A stretch of 64,000 nt of DNA from Halorubrum trapanicum (GCF_017873555.1 NZ_JAGGKE010000005.1:1-64000), one strand, 5' to 3'. Counted from the first letter of the stretch, positions 52,930 to 61,399 are shown. Program-made: numbers and translations. The notes: generated from the sequence alone by a model not told the origin.

Positions 52930-53043
52930 GAGAGCGAGTTACGCCGCATCCGATTTAAACGCTTCATCGAGCGTCCGCGGTCGGCGGTCTCGTACGCCGA
53001 CGCGCCGCTGCCGGAAGGCGGAACGCACGGGGAGCGTGGCGGC

Positions 53044-53700
53044 TCACTCCACGATGTCGTGGAGGTCGGCCAGCTTCTCTATCTCCCAGGTCGGCCAGAC
53101 GTTCAGCTCCCAGTCGCGGCGGTGGGGACGGCGGATGAACGCCGAGTCGATCCCCGCGTTCTCGGCCGCGCGCACGTCGGACTCGTTGTCGCCGACGAAC
53201 AGGGCGTTACCCGCGTCGAGGTCGCCGAGCGCCTGCTCGATGTAGTGCGGGTTCGGCTTGCGCAGCTGGAGCGAGTGGATCGTCGGCTCGCGGCCGTACG
53301 CGGCGCCCATGCGCTCGAACCCGTCGAAGTGGTCGACGAGGAAGTCGACGGTCGCCTGCTGGTTCGACGAGACGATCCCCATCTCGACGTCGAGGTCCTG
53401 TAGCTCGTCGAGGTCGTCGTAGGGGGTCTTGCGCCCTTCGCGGGCCTCCTGCTGTTGAGCGCGCGAGACCACGTCGTCGCGCGTTCGCCAGAACGACCCC
53501 GGATCGAGGTTGTACGTCTGGCAGACGGTGCCGACGCTGCCGGGGGTCGCACCGATGGTCATCTGCTCTACGTCGTCCGGATCGGGCTCCTCGACGCCGC
53601 ACTCCTCGAACGCGTTCCGGGTCGCATCCCGGAGCACGTCGAAGCGCGTGCGGCCCACGAGGACACCGTCGTTGTCGAACACGACGGTATCGTACGTCAT
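53044..53700 (-). CDS. HAD superfamily hydrolase
   Basis: This 218-residue protein has the HAD nucleophile FDNDGVLVGR near residue 8, the second motif IVSSNQ, and the final acidic pair in LFVGDNESDVRAAENAGI. A helical cap lies between motifs 1 and 2. These enzymes dephosphorylate small metabolites such as phosphoglycolate. Substrate unknown; length is normal. It is divergent from the SLOG gene. Confidence 0.93.
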   Translation of the reverse strand: MTYDTVVFDNDGVLVGRTRFDVLRDATRNAFEECGVEEPDPDDVEQMTIGATPGSVGTVCQTYNLDPGSFWRTRDDVVSRAQQQEAREGRKTPYDDLDELQDLDVEMGIVSSNQQATVDFLVDHFDGFERMGAAYGREPTIHSLQLRKPNPHYIEQALGDLDAGNALFVGDNESDVRAAENAGIDSAFIRRPHRRDWELNVWPTWEIEKLADLHDIVE

Positions 53701-53837
53701 AGCTTTCGTTCGCGGCGGGCAGGGATAAGGGTTTCAGTGACGGTCTCAACGGCGAGAATCGACGCGAAACGACACGCTGTGCCGGGATAAGCGGGATCTC
53801 CGGTCGATTTACCCGCTGGGGCGTCGTGAGTCGATCC

Positions 53838-54302
53838 ATGCGCGTCAGCGTCATCGGCGGCGGTTCGATCGGTCCGGAGACCGCGGCGGTCGCAGAAACC
53901 CTCGGCGAGCGGCTCGCGGAGCGCGGCCACACCGTCGTCTGCGGCGGTCTCGGCGGCGTCATGGCGGCGGTCTGCCGCGGCGCCCGCGCGACCGGCGGCG
54001 AGACGATCGGAATCTTGCCGACGGACGACCGCGAGGACGCGAACCCGCACGTCACGACCCCGATCGCAACCGGCATGGGTCACGCGCGCAACGCGCTCGT
54101 CGTGATGAACGGCGACGCCGCGGTCGCGGTCGACGGCGCGAGCGGGACCCTCTCGGAGATCGGTCTCGCGCTCGCGCAGGGCCGCCCGGTGGCCGGACTC
54201 GACACCCACGTCGTCGACGGGATCGAGACCGTCGACTCTCCCGCGGCGGCGGTCGAGCACGTCGAGCGGGCCGTCGACCGCGACGACACCGGATCGGACT
54301 GA
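53838..54302 (+). CDS. SLOG-fold protein (TIGR00725/LOG-like)
   Basis: This 154-residue protein starts MRVSVIGGGSIGPE with a glycine-rich nucleotide-binding turn and has GGLGGVMAAVCRGA and the NALVVMNGDAAVAVDGASGTLSEIGLALAQGRP region of the SLOG superfamily, to which LOG-type phosphoribohydrolases belong. The usual PGGxGTxxE signature is changed to DGASGTLSE, so phosphoribohydrolase activity is uncertain. ATG 53838 is preferred over the GTG at 53826. Confidence 0.88.
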   Translation: MRVSVIGGGSIGPETAAVAETLGERLAERGHTVVCGGLGGVMAAVCRGARATGGETIGILPTDDREDANPHVTTPIATGMGHARNALVVMNGDAAVAVDGASGTLSEIGLALAQGRPVAGLDTHVVDGIETVDSPAAAVEHVERAVDRDDTGSD

Positions 54303-54341
54303 GTGCCGGCAGCCGGCGCGCCGGCGGGGTTTCGCGTCGGA

Positions 54342-55496
54342 TCAGTCGAGTCGGTCGTTCGCGATCTCGGCGCCCTCGACCATCGCCTCCAGCTTCGCCC
54401 ACGCGATCTCGGGGTCGACCATCCCGATGCCGGCCTGCGTGCCGAAGCCGCAGTCGGGCGCGGCGACGAGGGGGGTCCCGTCGTCGACCGCGTCCGCGAC
54501 GCGCTCCAGCCGGTCGGCGATCGTCTCCGGGTGGTCGATGATGTTCGTCTTCACGTCGACGACGCCGGGGATGAGCGTCCACCCGTCGGGGAGGGGGTGT
54601 TCCGCGAAGGCGCGGTACTCGTGCTGGTGGCGCGGGTTCGCCTGTTCGACGCTGAGTCCGGTGATGTCGGCCTCGTAGATCAGCGGTAGCATCCCGGCGA
54701 GGTCGGTGTCGAAGTGATGGGGTCCCTCGTAGCTGCCCCAGCAGGTGTGGAGCCGGACCTGCTCGGCGGGCACGTTCGCGAGCGCCTCGTTGAGCGCCTC
54801 GACGTGGAGCCGCGTCGCGTCCTTCGCGGCTTCCAGCGGCTCGTCCGCGTACGCCGCGGTGTGGCCGACGGTCAGCAGCTCCGGGGCGTCGATCTGGAGG
54901 GTGAGTCCCGCGTCGGCGACGAGCTCGTACTCCGTCTTCATCGCCTCGGCGACCGCGAACAGGAACTCGTCGTAGTCGTCGTAGTGGTCGTTAACGTGGG
55001 TGGCGGTGACGACGCTCGGCGACGCCGCAGTCATGAACGCGTCGTCGACGTCGCGGTCCGCGGCCGCGAGCGCGTCCGTGAGCGCGTCGACCTCCGCGCG
55101 CGCCTCCTCGCGGCCCGTGTACTCGACCGCCTCGGCGACGACGGGGTGTTTCGAGAGGTCGATCACGTCGGTCTTGAACGTCTCCTCGGCGTAGGAGGGG
55201 AACTCCTGAAGGTCCGCCCACAGCTCCGTCTCGCGCTGTCCGTCGATACCGCTGAGCCGGTCGGCGACGTACCAGTTGAACGAGACGCGGGACTGCTCGC
55301 CGTTGTTGATCGTGTCCAGGCCGGTCTCGACCTGTCGGTCGACGACCTCGCGGGTCGCGTCCGCGACCGTCTCGCCCCACTCGTCGGGGTCGACCGGCTC
55401 GCCGTCCTGACGACGGGTGAGCAGGTCGAGCAGTTCCGGCGGTCGCGGCAGGCTACCGATGTGCGTGGTGGAGATCCGGGCGTCGTTCGTCGTCAT
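54342..55496 (-). CDS. MetE-like cobalamin-independent methyltransferase
   Basis: This 384-residue protein matches the C-terminal zinc barrel of methionine synthase MetE: starting THIGSLPRPPELLDL, with zinc ligands His and Cys in RLHTCWGSY, Glu in SVEQANPRH and Cys in VAAPDCGFGT. The short, single-barrel form occurs in archaea, where the methyl donor is a corrinoid protein or folate rather than triglutamate folate. Epoxyalkane:CoM-type transferases share this fold. ATG 55496 is fixed by homology. It is divergent from the small ribbon-helix-helix gene. Confidence 0.9.
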   Translation of the reverse strand: MTTNDARISTTHIGSLPRPPELLDLLTRRQDGEPVDPDEWGETVADATREVVDRQVETGLDTINNGEQSRVSFNWYVADRLSGIDGQRETELWADLQEFPSYAEETFKTDVIDLSKHPVVAEAVEYTGREEARAEVDALTDALAAADRDVDDAFMTAASPSVVTATHVNDHYDDYDEFLFAVAEAMKTEYELVADAGLTLQIDAPELLTVGHTAAYADEPLEAAKDATRLHVEALNEALANVPAEQVRLHTCWGSYEGPHHFDTDLAGMLPLIYEADITGLSVEQANPRHQHEYRAFAEHPLPDGWTLIPGVVDVKTNIIDHPETIADRLERVADAVDDGTPLVAAPDCGFGTQAGIGMVDPEIAWAKLEAMVEGAEIANDRLD

Positions 55497-55618
55497 CGAT
55501 CGGGACGACGGGACCCGCCCTCAAAAGGGCGGAGGATCCGGCGGGATCGGCGCGATCGAGGGCGCGATTCCCTCCGTCACCGAGCCGAACGAATCCGGGG
55601 GCGCGGGCCGCGACGGCG

Positions 55619-55645
55619 TGTAATTAGATGTAATTAAGATTTATC
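55619..55645 (+). promoter_or_regulatory. Direct repeats and TATA upstream of ribbon-helix-helix gene
   Basis: TGTAATTA occurs at 55619-55626 and 55629-55636, ten bases apart (one helical turn), directly before the TATA-like TTTATC (55640-55645), which is about 29 bases before the ATG. Such spacing suits co-operative binding by the small ribbon-helix-helix protein. Confidence 0.5.
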
Positions 55646-55670
55646 AGTCCGGAGCGAGACGGACTCGTCA

Positions 55671-55871
55671 ATGAGCGACTACACCACGATCTCGCTGCGG
55701 AAGGAGTTCGTCGCGGACGTCGAGGAGTACATCGAGGACGAGCCGTTCGGCTCCGTCAAGGAGTTCGTGAAACACGTCGTCGTCCAGGAGATGGAGTCCG
55801 ACGAAGGGGTCTCGGAGGCGGAGGCGAAACAGATCGCACAGAAACTTCGGGACCTGGGGTACATGGAATGA
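55671..55871 (+). CDS. Ribbon-helix-helix (CopG-like) regulator
   Basis: This 66-residue protein starts MSDYTTISLRKEFVADVEEYI, the beta strand and first helix of a CopG-like fold, followed by FGSVKEFVKHVVVQEM for the second helix. Its length and plan match dimeric DNA-binding proteins that repress their own operon. The stop overlaps the start of the next small membrane protein gene by ATGA. The double repeat upstream is a likely binding site. Confidence 0.85.
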   Translation: MSDYTTISLRKEFVADVEEYIEDEPFGSVKEFVKHVVVQEMESDEGVSEAEAKQIAQKLRDLGYME

Positions 55872-56083
55872 GCGGGCGGCACCCGGGGGCCGAGTCGGCT
55901 AATCTCGGCGGGATCGAGCGCGCCGACCTCATCCTGCTCGCGATCCCGCTCGCGTTCTGCGCCGCGTACGCGGCGGCGTCGCTCGTCGTCCGTGGTTACA
56001 CGCTCCCCGTCGCTGGCGGGTCGCTCGCGGCCGGCGTCCTCGTGGTCGACGGTCTCTTCCTGAACCCGCCGGACGAGGCGTGA
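55868..56083 (+). CDS. Small two-helix membrane protein
   Basis: This 71-residue protein has two hydrophobic helices (about residues 20-41 and 47-64) and is translationally coupled to the ribbon-helix-helix gene through an ATGA overlap. Pairing with a regulator hints at a regulated membrane function, but none is known. Confidence 0.8.
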   Translation: MSGRHPGAESANLGGIERADLILLAIPLAFCAAYAAASLVVRGYTLPVAGGSLAAGVLVVDGLFLNPPDEA

Positions 56084-56231
56084 CGACGCGTTGGGATGGG
56101 ATCAAATCAGAAAGGGGGATCCGGTGAATTCTATTTTCCTAGGTATTATATCGAGTGAAACAGCCGGCAGATGGACTCTGCGAATTGGCCGGTAGATTCA
56201 ACCCCTTGCGTAAGGAATTCTTACACATACA

Positions 56232-56495
56232 ATGTCGTCCGATGAGCCTGAAGTAACCACGGTAACCTCGAAGGGACAGATCACGATCCCGAGTACACTC
56301 AGAGACCAATTCGGACTCGAACAGGGGACGAAGCTCATGGTCGTCCCGACGGAGTACGGTCTCGTGTTGAAGAAAGTCGACCTCCCATCGATCGAAGAGT
56401 TTCAACAGCGTGTTGAAAACCGGACGGACGCGGGCGAAACGTCTCTCGACGAGGTCACTCGACTCGTCCACGAGGCGCGGGGCAGCGACGAATGA
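56232..56495 (+). CDS. AbrB/MazE-type antitoxin
   Basis: This 87-residue protein begins with the AbrB swapped-hairpin motif EVTTVTSKGQITIPSTLRDQFGLEQGTKLMVV (residues 7-39) and ends in a helix likely to bind its toxin. The stop overlaps the start of the PIN gene by ATGA, the classic order of VapB-like antitoxin and VapC-like toxin. It may be part of the accessory content: the upstream region (56100-56230) is AT-rich and contains an inverted-repeat-like CTTGCGTAAGGAATTCTTAC stretch. Confidence 0.88.
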   Translation: MSSDEPEVTTVTSKGQITIPSTLRDQFGLEQGTKLMVVPTEYGLVLKKVDLPSIEEFQQRVENRTDAGETSLDEVTRLVHEARGSDE

Positions 56496-56905
56496 GGGCG
56501 GTGCTGGATACGAACGTCTTCATCTCGGGCGTCATCGCAACCGGTGTGCCACACGAACTTCTCGTCAAGGGATTCGAACGCGAGTACCAGATCGTCGTTT
56601 CGGTGGAAACGCTCACCGAGTTCCGTGAAACGCTGCTCAAGTACCCAGAGCGCTTTCACATGAGCGAACACGAGGTACAACAAGAAGTCGAACTGGTCCG
56701 ATACTGTTCGGAGTTCGTCGATCCGCAGGAAGACATCACGGCTGTTGAGGCGGACCCCGACGACGACAAGTTCCTTGAAGCGGCCGTCGCCGGTGGCGTC
56801 GATTACCTCGTCTCCGGCGACGGACACCTGCTCGATCTCGACTCGTTCCGTGGGATCGATATCGTCGAACCGAGGACGTTCTATGATCGACTCGACGCGT
56901 CGTGA
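56492..56905 (+). CDS. PIN domain toxin
   Basis: This 137-residue protein has the PIN catalytic acids: D6 in MRAVLDTNVFISG, the EFRETLLKY glutamate, the DPDDDKFLEAA aspartate cluster and the final SGDGHLLDL aspartate. It belongs to the PIN_3/COG1569 group. As VapC-like RNases, such proteins cut tRNA or mRNA and are restrained by the antitoxin encoded just upstream. Activity is inferred from the conserved acids only. Its 3' end faces the hairpin array. Confidence 0.9.
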   Translation: MRAVLDTNVFISGVIATGVPHELLVKGFEREYQIVVSVETLTEFRETLLKYPERFHMSEHEVQQEVELVRYCSEFVDPQEDITAVEADPDDDKFLEAAVAGGVDYLVSGDGHLLDLDSFRGIDIVEPRTFYDRLDAS

Positions 56906-57009
56906 ATTTCCAGTACGAGCGATCTGTTCTCAGTCTGTACTGAGCGATTGATGACGGAGAAACATCGTCTCCAGAGAATTGTAACAGAGTCAGATAACCG
57001 ATGGCCCGA

Positions 57010-57320
57010 CGACGACGAACGCCTCCAAATCCCCATCCAGCACCGCAGCCTCGTACCTCCTCAGCCTCGTCAGTCGCCCGTCGCTTCGCTCCGGGCGACT
57101 GACTCCAGCGAGAATCTTCGATTCTCTGGCCGCCGGCGCGTCGCGCCGGCGACAGTGCGAGAGCGAAGCTCTCGCTTGAAACCGGACGGAGTCCGGTGAC
57201 AGCGAGGCGCGACGCGCCTCTGGCAGTCGGGCGAAGCCCGACGACCTCGCGCGTGCGGCTCACGGCCGCCGAGAGCGGCCGCTCGCCGGTACACGCCGCC
57301 GCGCTGGTGTTTATAAGTAA
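57010..57320 (-). repeat. Dispersed repeat family, copy 3 (inverted, deleted form)
   Basis: Between the convergent PIN and Dph2 genes, 470 bases without a gene hold an inverted, shortened copy: read on the minus strand it has GACGAGGCTGAGGAGG, then GGTGCTGGATGGGGATTTGG, so the block with the long stem seen in copies 1 and 2 is absent. The core is followed, on its 5' side on the minus strand, by the hairpin array 57071-57281. A TATA-like GTTTATAAGT lies at 57309-57318 on the plus strand. 56906-57009 shows nothing clear. Confidence 0.65.
57071..57281. repeat. Tandem array of eight perfect stem-loops
   Basis: Eight stem-loops lie end to end. Positions and stems: 57071-57101 (10 bp, 11-base loop), 57110-57126 (7 bp, TTC loop), 57131-57151 (9 bp, GTC), 57157-57175 (8 bp, GAA), 57181-57197 (7 bp, GGA), 57204-57220 (7 bp, GAC), 57226-57242 (7 bp, GAA) and 57263-57281 (7 bp, 5-base loop). 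The stems differ in sequence but all pair perfectly, with linkers of four to eight bases in the central run. Six loops are three bases. Its role is unknown. Confidence 0.85.
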
Positions 57321-57378
57321 TCTCACCGCTGGAAGCGTTCGACGGAGTCTGAAAAAGCGAACCGCGCTTCGCGCCGAC

Positions 57379-58422
57379 TTACCAGGTGTCGTGGAACGTG
57401 TCGAACTCGATCGAGTCGAGCGGCTTCTCGCCGATCGCGGCCTCGTACTCGCCGGGCGTCAGCATCGGCTTGTGGAACCGCGGGCCGTCGTCGGTCGTGA
57501 TCCGCGGACAGCCGGTGTTGACGAACGCGTCCATGTCGAAGTTCCGCAGGCGGTCCGGCGTCACCTCGTCCATCGTGATCAGGTAGGCGTTCTCGTTGTT
57601 GTCGACGATCTCCTGGGCCTTCTCCCAGCGGCCCTGGCCGATCTTGGTACAGAAGATGACGCCCCACTTCTCGGCGTCCATCGCCTTGTGGACCGCGGCG
57701 TAGCGCTGCTTGAGGAACTGGTCGTGTTCGGCGACCGACACGGCGTTGTTGACCGGGTCGGCGATGACGACGCGCTTGTCCGGGTGCTCCATCGCGAGCC
57801 CGACCGGGTGGAACTTCCCGCCGCCGACGTACAGCACCTGCTCGGCGTCGATGTCCGCGGAGGCGTAGTTACAGCCGAGCACCTGCCCCTCCTTCGTGAG
57901 GCGGTCGTCGCCCCGGCGGGTGTGAACCTCGTAGCCGCGCTCCTCCAGCCAGTCCGTCATCTCCTCGAAGCGGTTCATGTGCTGAGCCGTCGTGACGAGG
58001 CCCACGTCGGCGTCCTCCTCCGGCGGGGACAGCTCCTCTTCCAGCGCGTCCTCCATGATCGGGAACGGGTCGACGTTCGAGAACAGGGGGACGTAGACGA
58101 TGCTGTCGGACTCCTTCATCGGCGTGTGACCGAAGTGGACGAACACGTCCGTCCGGCGCATCAGGTACGTGTCGAGGTCGCAGGCGCCGTAGCAGGGCTG
58201 CCCGGAGAGCATGAACGTGACGTCGTCGGGGGCGACCTCGCGGAGGTCGTCGGCGACCTTCGGGCCGCGGCGCTTGAGCCCCTCGGGGAACTGGAGACCG
58301 ACCTTCGAGGCGTCGCGCTCCTCGATGGCCTCGAGGATCCGGTCGAGTTCGTAGTCCCACTCGCGGTCGTGTTTCAGGGCCATCCCCGTTTTCGTGAGAT
58401 CGCCCTCCGTGGAGCCGCTCAT
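57379..58422 (-). CDS. dph2: Diphthamide biosynthesis enzyme Dph2
   Basis: This 347-residue enzyme starts diphthamide formation on elongation factor 2 using an unusual radical-SAM-type 4Fe-4S cluster. The three cluster cysteines are visible: GQPCYGACDLD near residue 77, VLGCNYA near 180 and VNTGCPRIT near 306. Length and N-terminus (RILEAIEERDASKVGLQFPEGL) are as expected for the archaeal homodimeric form. It is convergent with the PIN toxin gene across the repeat region. Confidence 0.94.
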   Translation of the reverse strand: MSGSTEGDLTKTGMALKHDREWDYELDRILEAIEERDASKVGLQFPEGLKRRGPKVADDLREVAPDDVTFMLSGQPCYGACDLDTYLMRRTDVFVHFGHTPMKESDSIVYVPLFSNVDPFPIMEDALEEELSPPEEDADVGLVTTAQHMNRFEEMTDWLEERGYEVHTRRGDDRLTKEGQVLGCNYASADIDAEQVLYVGGGKFHPVGLAMEHPDKRVVIADPVNNAVSVAEHDQFLKQRYAAVHKAMDAEKWGVIFCTKIGQGRWEKAQEIVDNNENAYLITMDEVTPDRLRNFDMDAFVNTGCPRITTDDGPRFHKPMLTPGEYEAAIGEKPLDSIEFDTFHDTW

Positions 58423-58558
58423 ATCGAACGAATTGTGTGGCAGGACGGTTAAACGGCCCGTTCGACCCCGAGTTTCGTCCCAGACGTTCGTGACCGTCGG
58501 CTGCGGCCGTCGGACCGTCGGCGAGCGGCCGCCGCGATCGGCGCACAGTCCCGATGTC

Positions 58559-59260
58559 TCAGAGGCTGTCGTCGGTGAGCAGTCGAGCGAACCACGTCCG
58601 CACGCCGGGCAGCACCGCGCCCGCCTCGACCGCGACCGGGTCCCGGTCGACGTCGAGGGGCACCCGCTGCGCGTCGTCGCGCTCGACCTCTTCGCGGGAC
58701 CAGACCAGACTCCCGTCGGAGTCCGCCGCGGGGGCGTCGCCGCGCACTTCCCATCCGGATCCGCCGCGGACGGTGAGCCGGTCGGCGGCGAGGTACCGCG
58801 ACCCCTCGCCGCCGATCGCGATCGGGTTTCGAGGGGCCGCGGGCGTCAGCGGCGTGAACACCACGGCCCCGAGGTGTCGTTCCGTGGCGTTCGGGTCGCG
58901 GTAGTCGACCACCAGCGCGTCCCCGTCAACCCGCGAGTCGACGTCTCTCGGCTCCGCGATTCCGTCCCGAACGGCGTCCGAGACGACCGCGCGCCGGAGC
59001 GACTCGTTCGCCGCGAGCACGTCGCTTCCGGCCGCGAGGTCGACCCGCGCTTCCCACGTCGTCGACCCGTTCCCGTGGAGCGTGACGGTCAGCGAACTCT
59101 CGCCGGCGGTCACGGAGGGACCGTCCGCCGTCGTTCGATCCAGTTCGCAGACGCCGCAGACGGGCGTCGGCGGTGCGCGCGCGTCGACCGGCGACGCGGC
59201 GACCAGGGCAGTCACGCCGAGGAGCAGTGCGACCAGTAGGAGGAGGGAGCGGGGACGCAT
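58559..59260 (-). CDS. Secreted hypothetical protein
   Basis: This 233-residue protein begins with a signal peptide (RPRSLLLLVALLLGVTALVAASPVDA, about residues 2-27). The mature part is beta-rich and acidic, with a pair of Cys (VCGVCELD) soon after cleavage that could form a disulphide or a thiol motif. No membrane helix is seen near the C terminus. ATG 59260 is chosen because the signal peptide begins there. It is divergent from the esterase gene. I do not recognise a function. Confidence 0.8.
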   Translation of the reverse strand: MRPRSLLLLVALLLGVTALVAASPVDARAPPTPVCGVCELDRTTADGPSVTAGESSLTVTLHGNGSTTWEARVDLAAGSDVLAANESLRRAVVSDAVRDGIAEPRDVDSRVDGDALVVDYRDPNATERHLGAVVFTPLTPAAPRNPIAIGGEGSRYLAADRLTVRGGSGWEVRGDAPAADSDGSLVWSREEVERDDAQRVPLDVDRDPVAVEAGAVLPGVRTWFARLLTDDSL

Positions 59261-59392
59261 ACGCTGACCGTCTGTGCGAGCGAACCATAAAATCACGGCG
59301 TCGACGCCGACCGGACCCCCGGCGGCGGCCGCCGTGACGACGCGCTGCCGCGGCCGACGGACCTAACCGCCGTCCTCGCCAATCGCGCACCG

Positions 59393-60052
59393 ATGACCGA
59401 CATTCCGCTCGAACACGTTCACGTCGCGCCCGAGGACGGATCCGACGGCGAGCCCGCGCCCGCCGTCTTCGTCCTCCACGGCCGCGGCGCCGACGAGGAG
59501 GACCTGCTCCCGGTCGCCGCCGAGCTGCCGGACGACCGCCACGTCGTCAGCCTCCGCGCGCCGGACCCGCTTCAGGGCGGGTACACGTGGTACGAACTCG
59601 ACCTCTCGGCCGGCGGGCTGGAGTCGAGCCAGCCCGACGCCGCCGACTTCCGGCGGAGCCTCGATCTGATAGTCGAGAGTGTCGAGGCCGCGGTCGACGC
59701 CTACGAACTCGACGCCGACCGGATCGGGCTGCTCGGGTTCAGTCAGGGCGCGATCACGAGCCTCTCGCTCCTCTTGGAGGACCCCGACCGCTACGCGTGG
59801 GTCGTCGCGCTACACGGCTACCTCCCGGAGTCACACGCCGACCTCGACCCCGACGGAATCGAGGGGAAACCCGTCTTCGTCGGCGCCGGCGCCGGTGACC
59901 GCGTGATCCCCGACTCGCGGACGAGCGCCGCCGTCGAGCGGCTCGAAGCCGTTGAGGCCGCCGTCACCCACGGGAGCTTCCCCGGCGGCCACGGTATCGG
60001 TCCCCAAGAGCTCGAGGCGGTCGTCGAGTTCGTCGAGTCGCAGGCTCGGTAA
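59393..60052 (+). CDS. Carboxylesterase/phospholipase-type alpha/beta hydrolase
   Basis: This 219-residue protein is an alpha/beta hydrolase: VFVLHGRGADEEDLLPVAAEL (oxyanion turn), the nucleophile elbow GLLGFSQGAITS near residue 118, the acid in GAGDRVIPD and the His in SFPGGHGIGPQE. It is like YpfH/Esterase-D-type enzymes that cut short acyl esters. It lies about 70 bases upstream of the ylbF-like gene on the same strand. Confidence 0.92.
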   Translation: MTDIPLEHVHVAPEDGSDGEPAPAVFVLHGRGADEEDLLPVAAELPDDRHVVSLRAPDPLQGGYTWYELDLSAGGLESSQPDAADFRRSLDLIVESVEAAVDAYELDADRIGLLGFSQGAITSLSLLLEDPDRYAWVVALHGYLPESHADLDPDGIEGKPVFVGAGAGDRVIPDSRTSAAVERLEAVEAAVTHGSFPGGHGIGPQELEAVVEFVESQAR

Positions 60053-60121
60053 CGGGAGTCGGAAGCCGACTCCGACCCCCGGCTCCGGCAGGTTCAAACG
60101 GCTCGGCCACGACGTTCGGAT

Positions 60122-60496
60122 ATGAGCGTCGAACAGGTCTCCATCGAGGACCTCGGCCGAGAGCTCGGCGAGCGGATCGCCGAAACCGCGGAGTACGAGC
60201 GGTTCGAAGAGGCGAGAGCGGCGGTCCAGCGCGACGAGGAAGTCCAAAGCCGGATCGACGAGTTCGAGCAGTTGCGCGCGGAGTTCATGCAGGCCCGTCA
60301 GACCGGGCAGGCGACGAACGACGGGCTTCAGCGCGTCCAAGAGGCGCAGGACGAACTCCACTCGATGCCCGTGATGAGCGAGTACCTCGACGCGCAAGAT
60401 GAGCTCGAAGACACCCTCGAAGCCGTCAATGAAGCCATCTCCGAGCCGCTCGCCGTCGACTTCGGCGGCGAGGCCGGCGGCTGCTGTCAGGACTAA
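60122..60496 (+). CDS. YlbF/YmcA family protein
   Basis: This 124-residue all-helical protein has the YlbF pattern (SIEDLGRELGERIAETAEYERFEEARAAVQRDEEVQSRIDEFEQLRAEF). It ends GGCCQD: adjacent cysteines at the C terminus are characteristic of haloarchaeal homologues. In Bacillus the related Ric proteins bind 4Fe-4S clusters and help RNase Y act; whether these cysteines do likewise here is inference. Only one Ric-like gene is present in this window. Confidence 0.9.
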   Translation: MSVEQVSIEDLGRELGERIAETAEYERFEEARAAVQRDEEVQSRIDEFEQLRAEFMQARQTGQATNDGLQRVQEAQDELHSMPVMSEYLDAQDELEDTLEAVNEAISEPLAVDFGGEAGGCCQD

Positions 60497-60596
60497 ACCG
60501 TCGTCAGCGCTCGCTGGCGTGGCCGTCCGACCGGCCGCCGGTGCCGGACGGCGATCGCGGCTGACTCCTTATAAGCGATACCGACTCACGCCCGCC

Positions 60597-61295
60597 GTGA
60601 TAGCCGTCGCCGGCGGCAAGGGCGGAAGCGGAAAGACCACGACTACCCTCGGGCTCGCCCGCGCGCTCTCGCGGCGCGGCGCTCCCGTAGTCGGCGCGGA
60701 CGCCGACTGGGATCTGCCGAATCTCGCGCGGCTGGCCGCGGAAACCGCGGCGGACTCCGCGTCCGCCGGAACCGGACCGCGGGCCACCGGAGAGGCGGCA
60801 CGAACGATCCTCGACGCGGCTCGCGGAACCGATCGAGTGCGCCCGGATCGCTCCGAGCCGACGATCCTCGCGGCCCCCGACTCGCCGCGGTCCGTCGACG
60901 CGCACGCGACGTTCGACGCGCTCGACGGCGCGACGCCGGACGAAGCGCCGGTGTTGCTCGACTGTCCGGCCGGCGCGTCGCCGGACGTGGCCGCGCCCCT
61001 GCGAGCGGCGGACCGGGCGCTGATCGCGACGCCGCTCAGGCGGGCCGCGCTCCGCGACGCCGCGAAGACGGCGGCGATCGCCCGCCGTCTCGGCTGTCCG
61101 CCGGTCGGCGTGGTCGTGATCGGCGAGGCGAGCGTGCCGGACCGGGTGGCGGCGCTGCTCGACTGTCCCGTCCTCGGCGCGATTCCGGACGGTGGGGCCG
61201 CCCCGCTGTCCGACCCGGGCGTCCGGAGCGCGTACGACGACCTCGCCCGGCGGCTCGGCGAGACCGAGGCGGCGACGGGATGGAAAGTCGCGTGA
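60597..61295 (+). CDS. MinD/ParA-type P-loop ATPase
   Basis: This 232-residue protein starts at GTG 60597 (MIAVAGGKGGSGKTTTTLGLARAL): the deviant Walker A of the MinD/ParA family with its signature lysine. The switch region VLLDCPAGASPDV and a hydrophobic Walker B follow. A TATA-like CTTATAAG lies about 26 bases before the GTG, suggesting a leaderless transcript. Such proteins position cell components on membranes or DNA. The stop is followed by a RecA-like protein gene whose possible starts begin at or just inside the end. Confidence 0.9.
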   Translation: MIAVAGGKGGSGKTTTTLGLARALSRRGAPVVGADADWDLPNLARLAAETAADSASAGTGPRATGEAARTILDAARGTDRVRPDRSEPTILAAPDSPRSVDAHATFDALDGATPDEAPVLLDCPAGASPDVAAPLRAADRALIATPLRRAALRDAAKTAAIARRLGCPPVGVVVIGEASVPDRVAALLDCPVLGAIPDGGAAPLSDPGVRSAYDDLARRLGETEAATGWKVA

Positions 61296-61399
61296 GGATC
61301 GCGGAGGCTGGCGGCTCCGGAACGGCGGACCGCGAGGCCGTCGTCGGCCGAGAGAGCCGTCACCGACAGACCCAAGCGTCCACGGGCGGCAGCGATCGT

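Noticed and set aside
57071-57281. Integron or CRISPR-like array
   Set aside because: No integrase, cas genes, identical repeats or spacers; the elements are hairpins with different stems.
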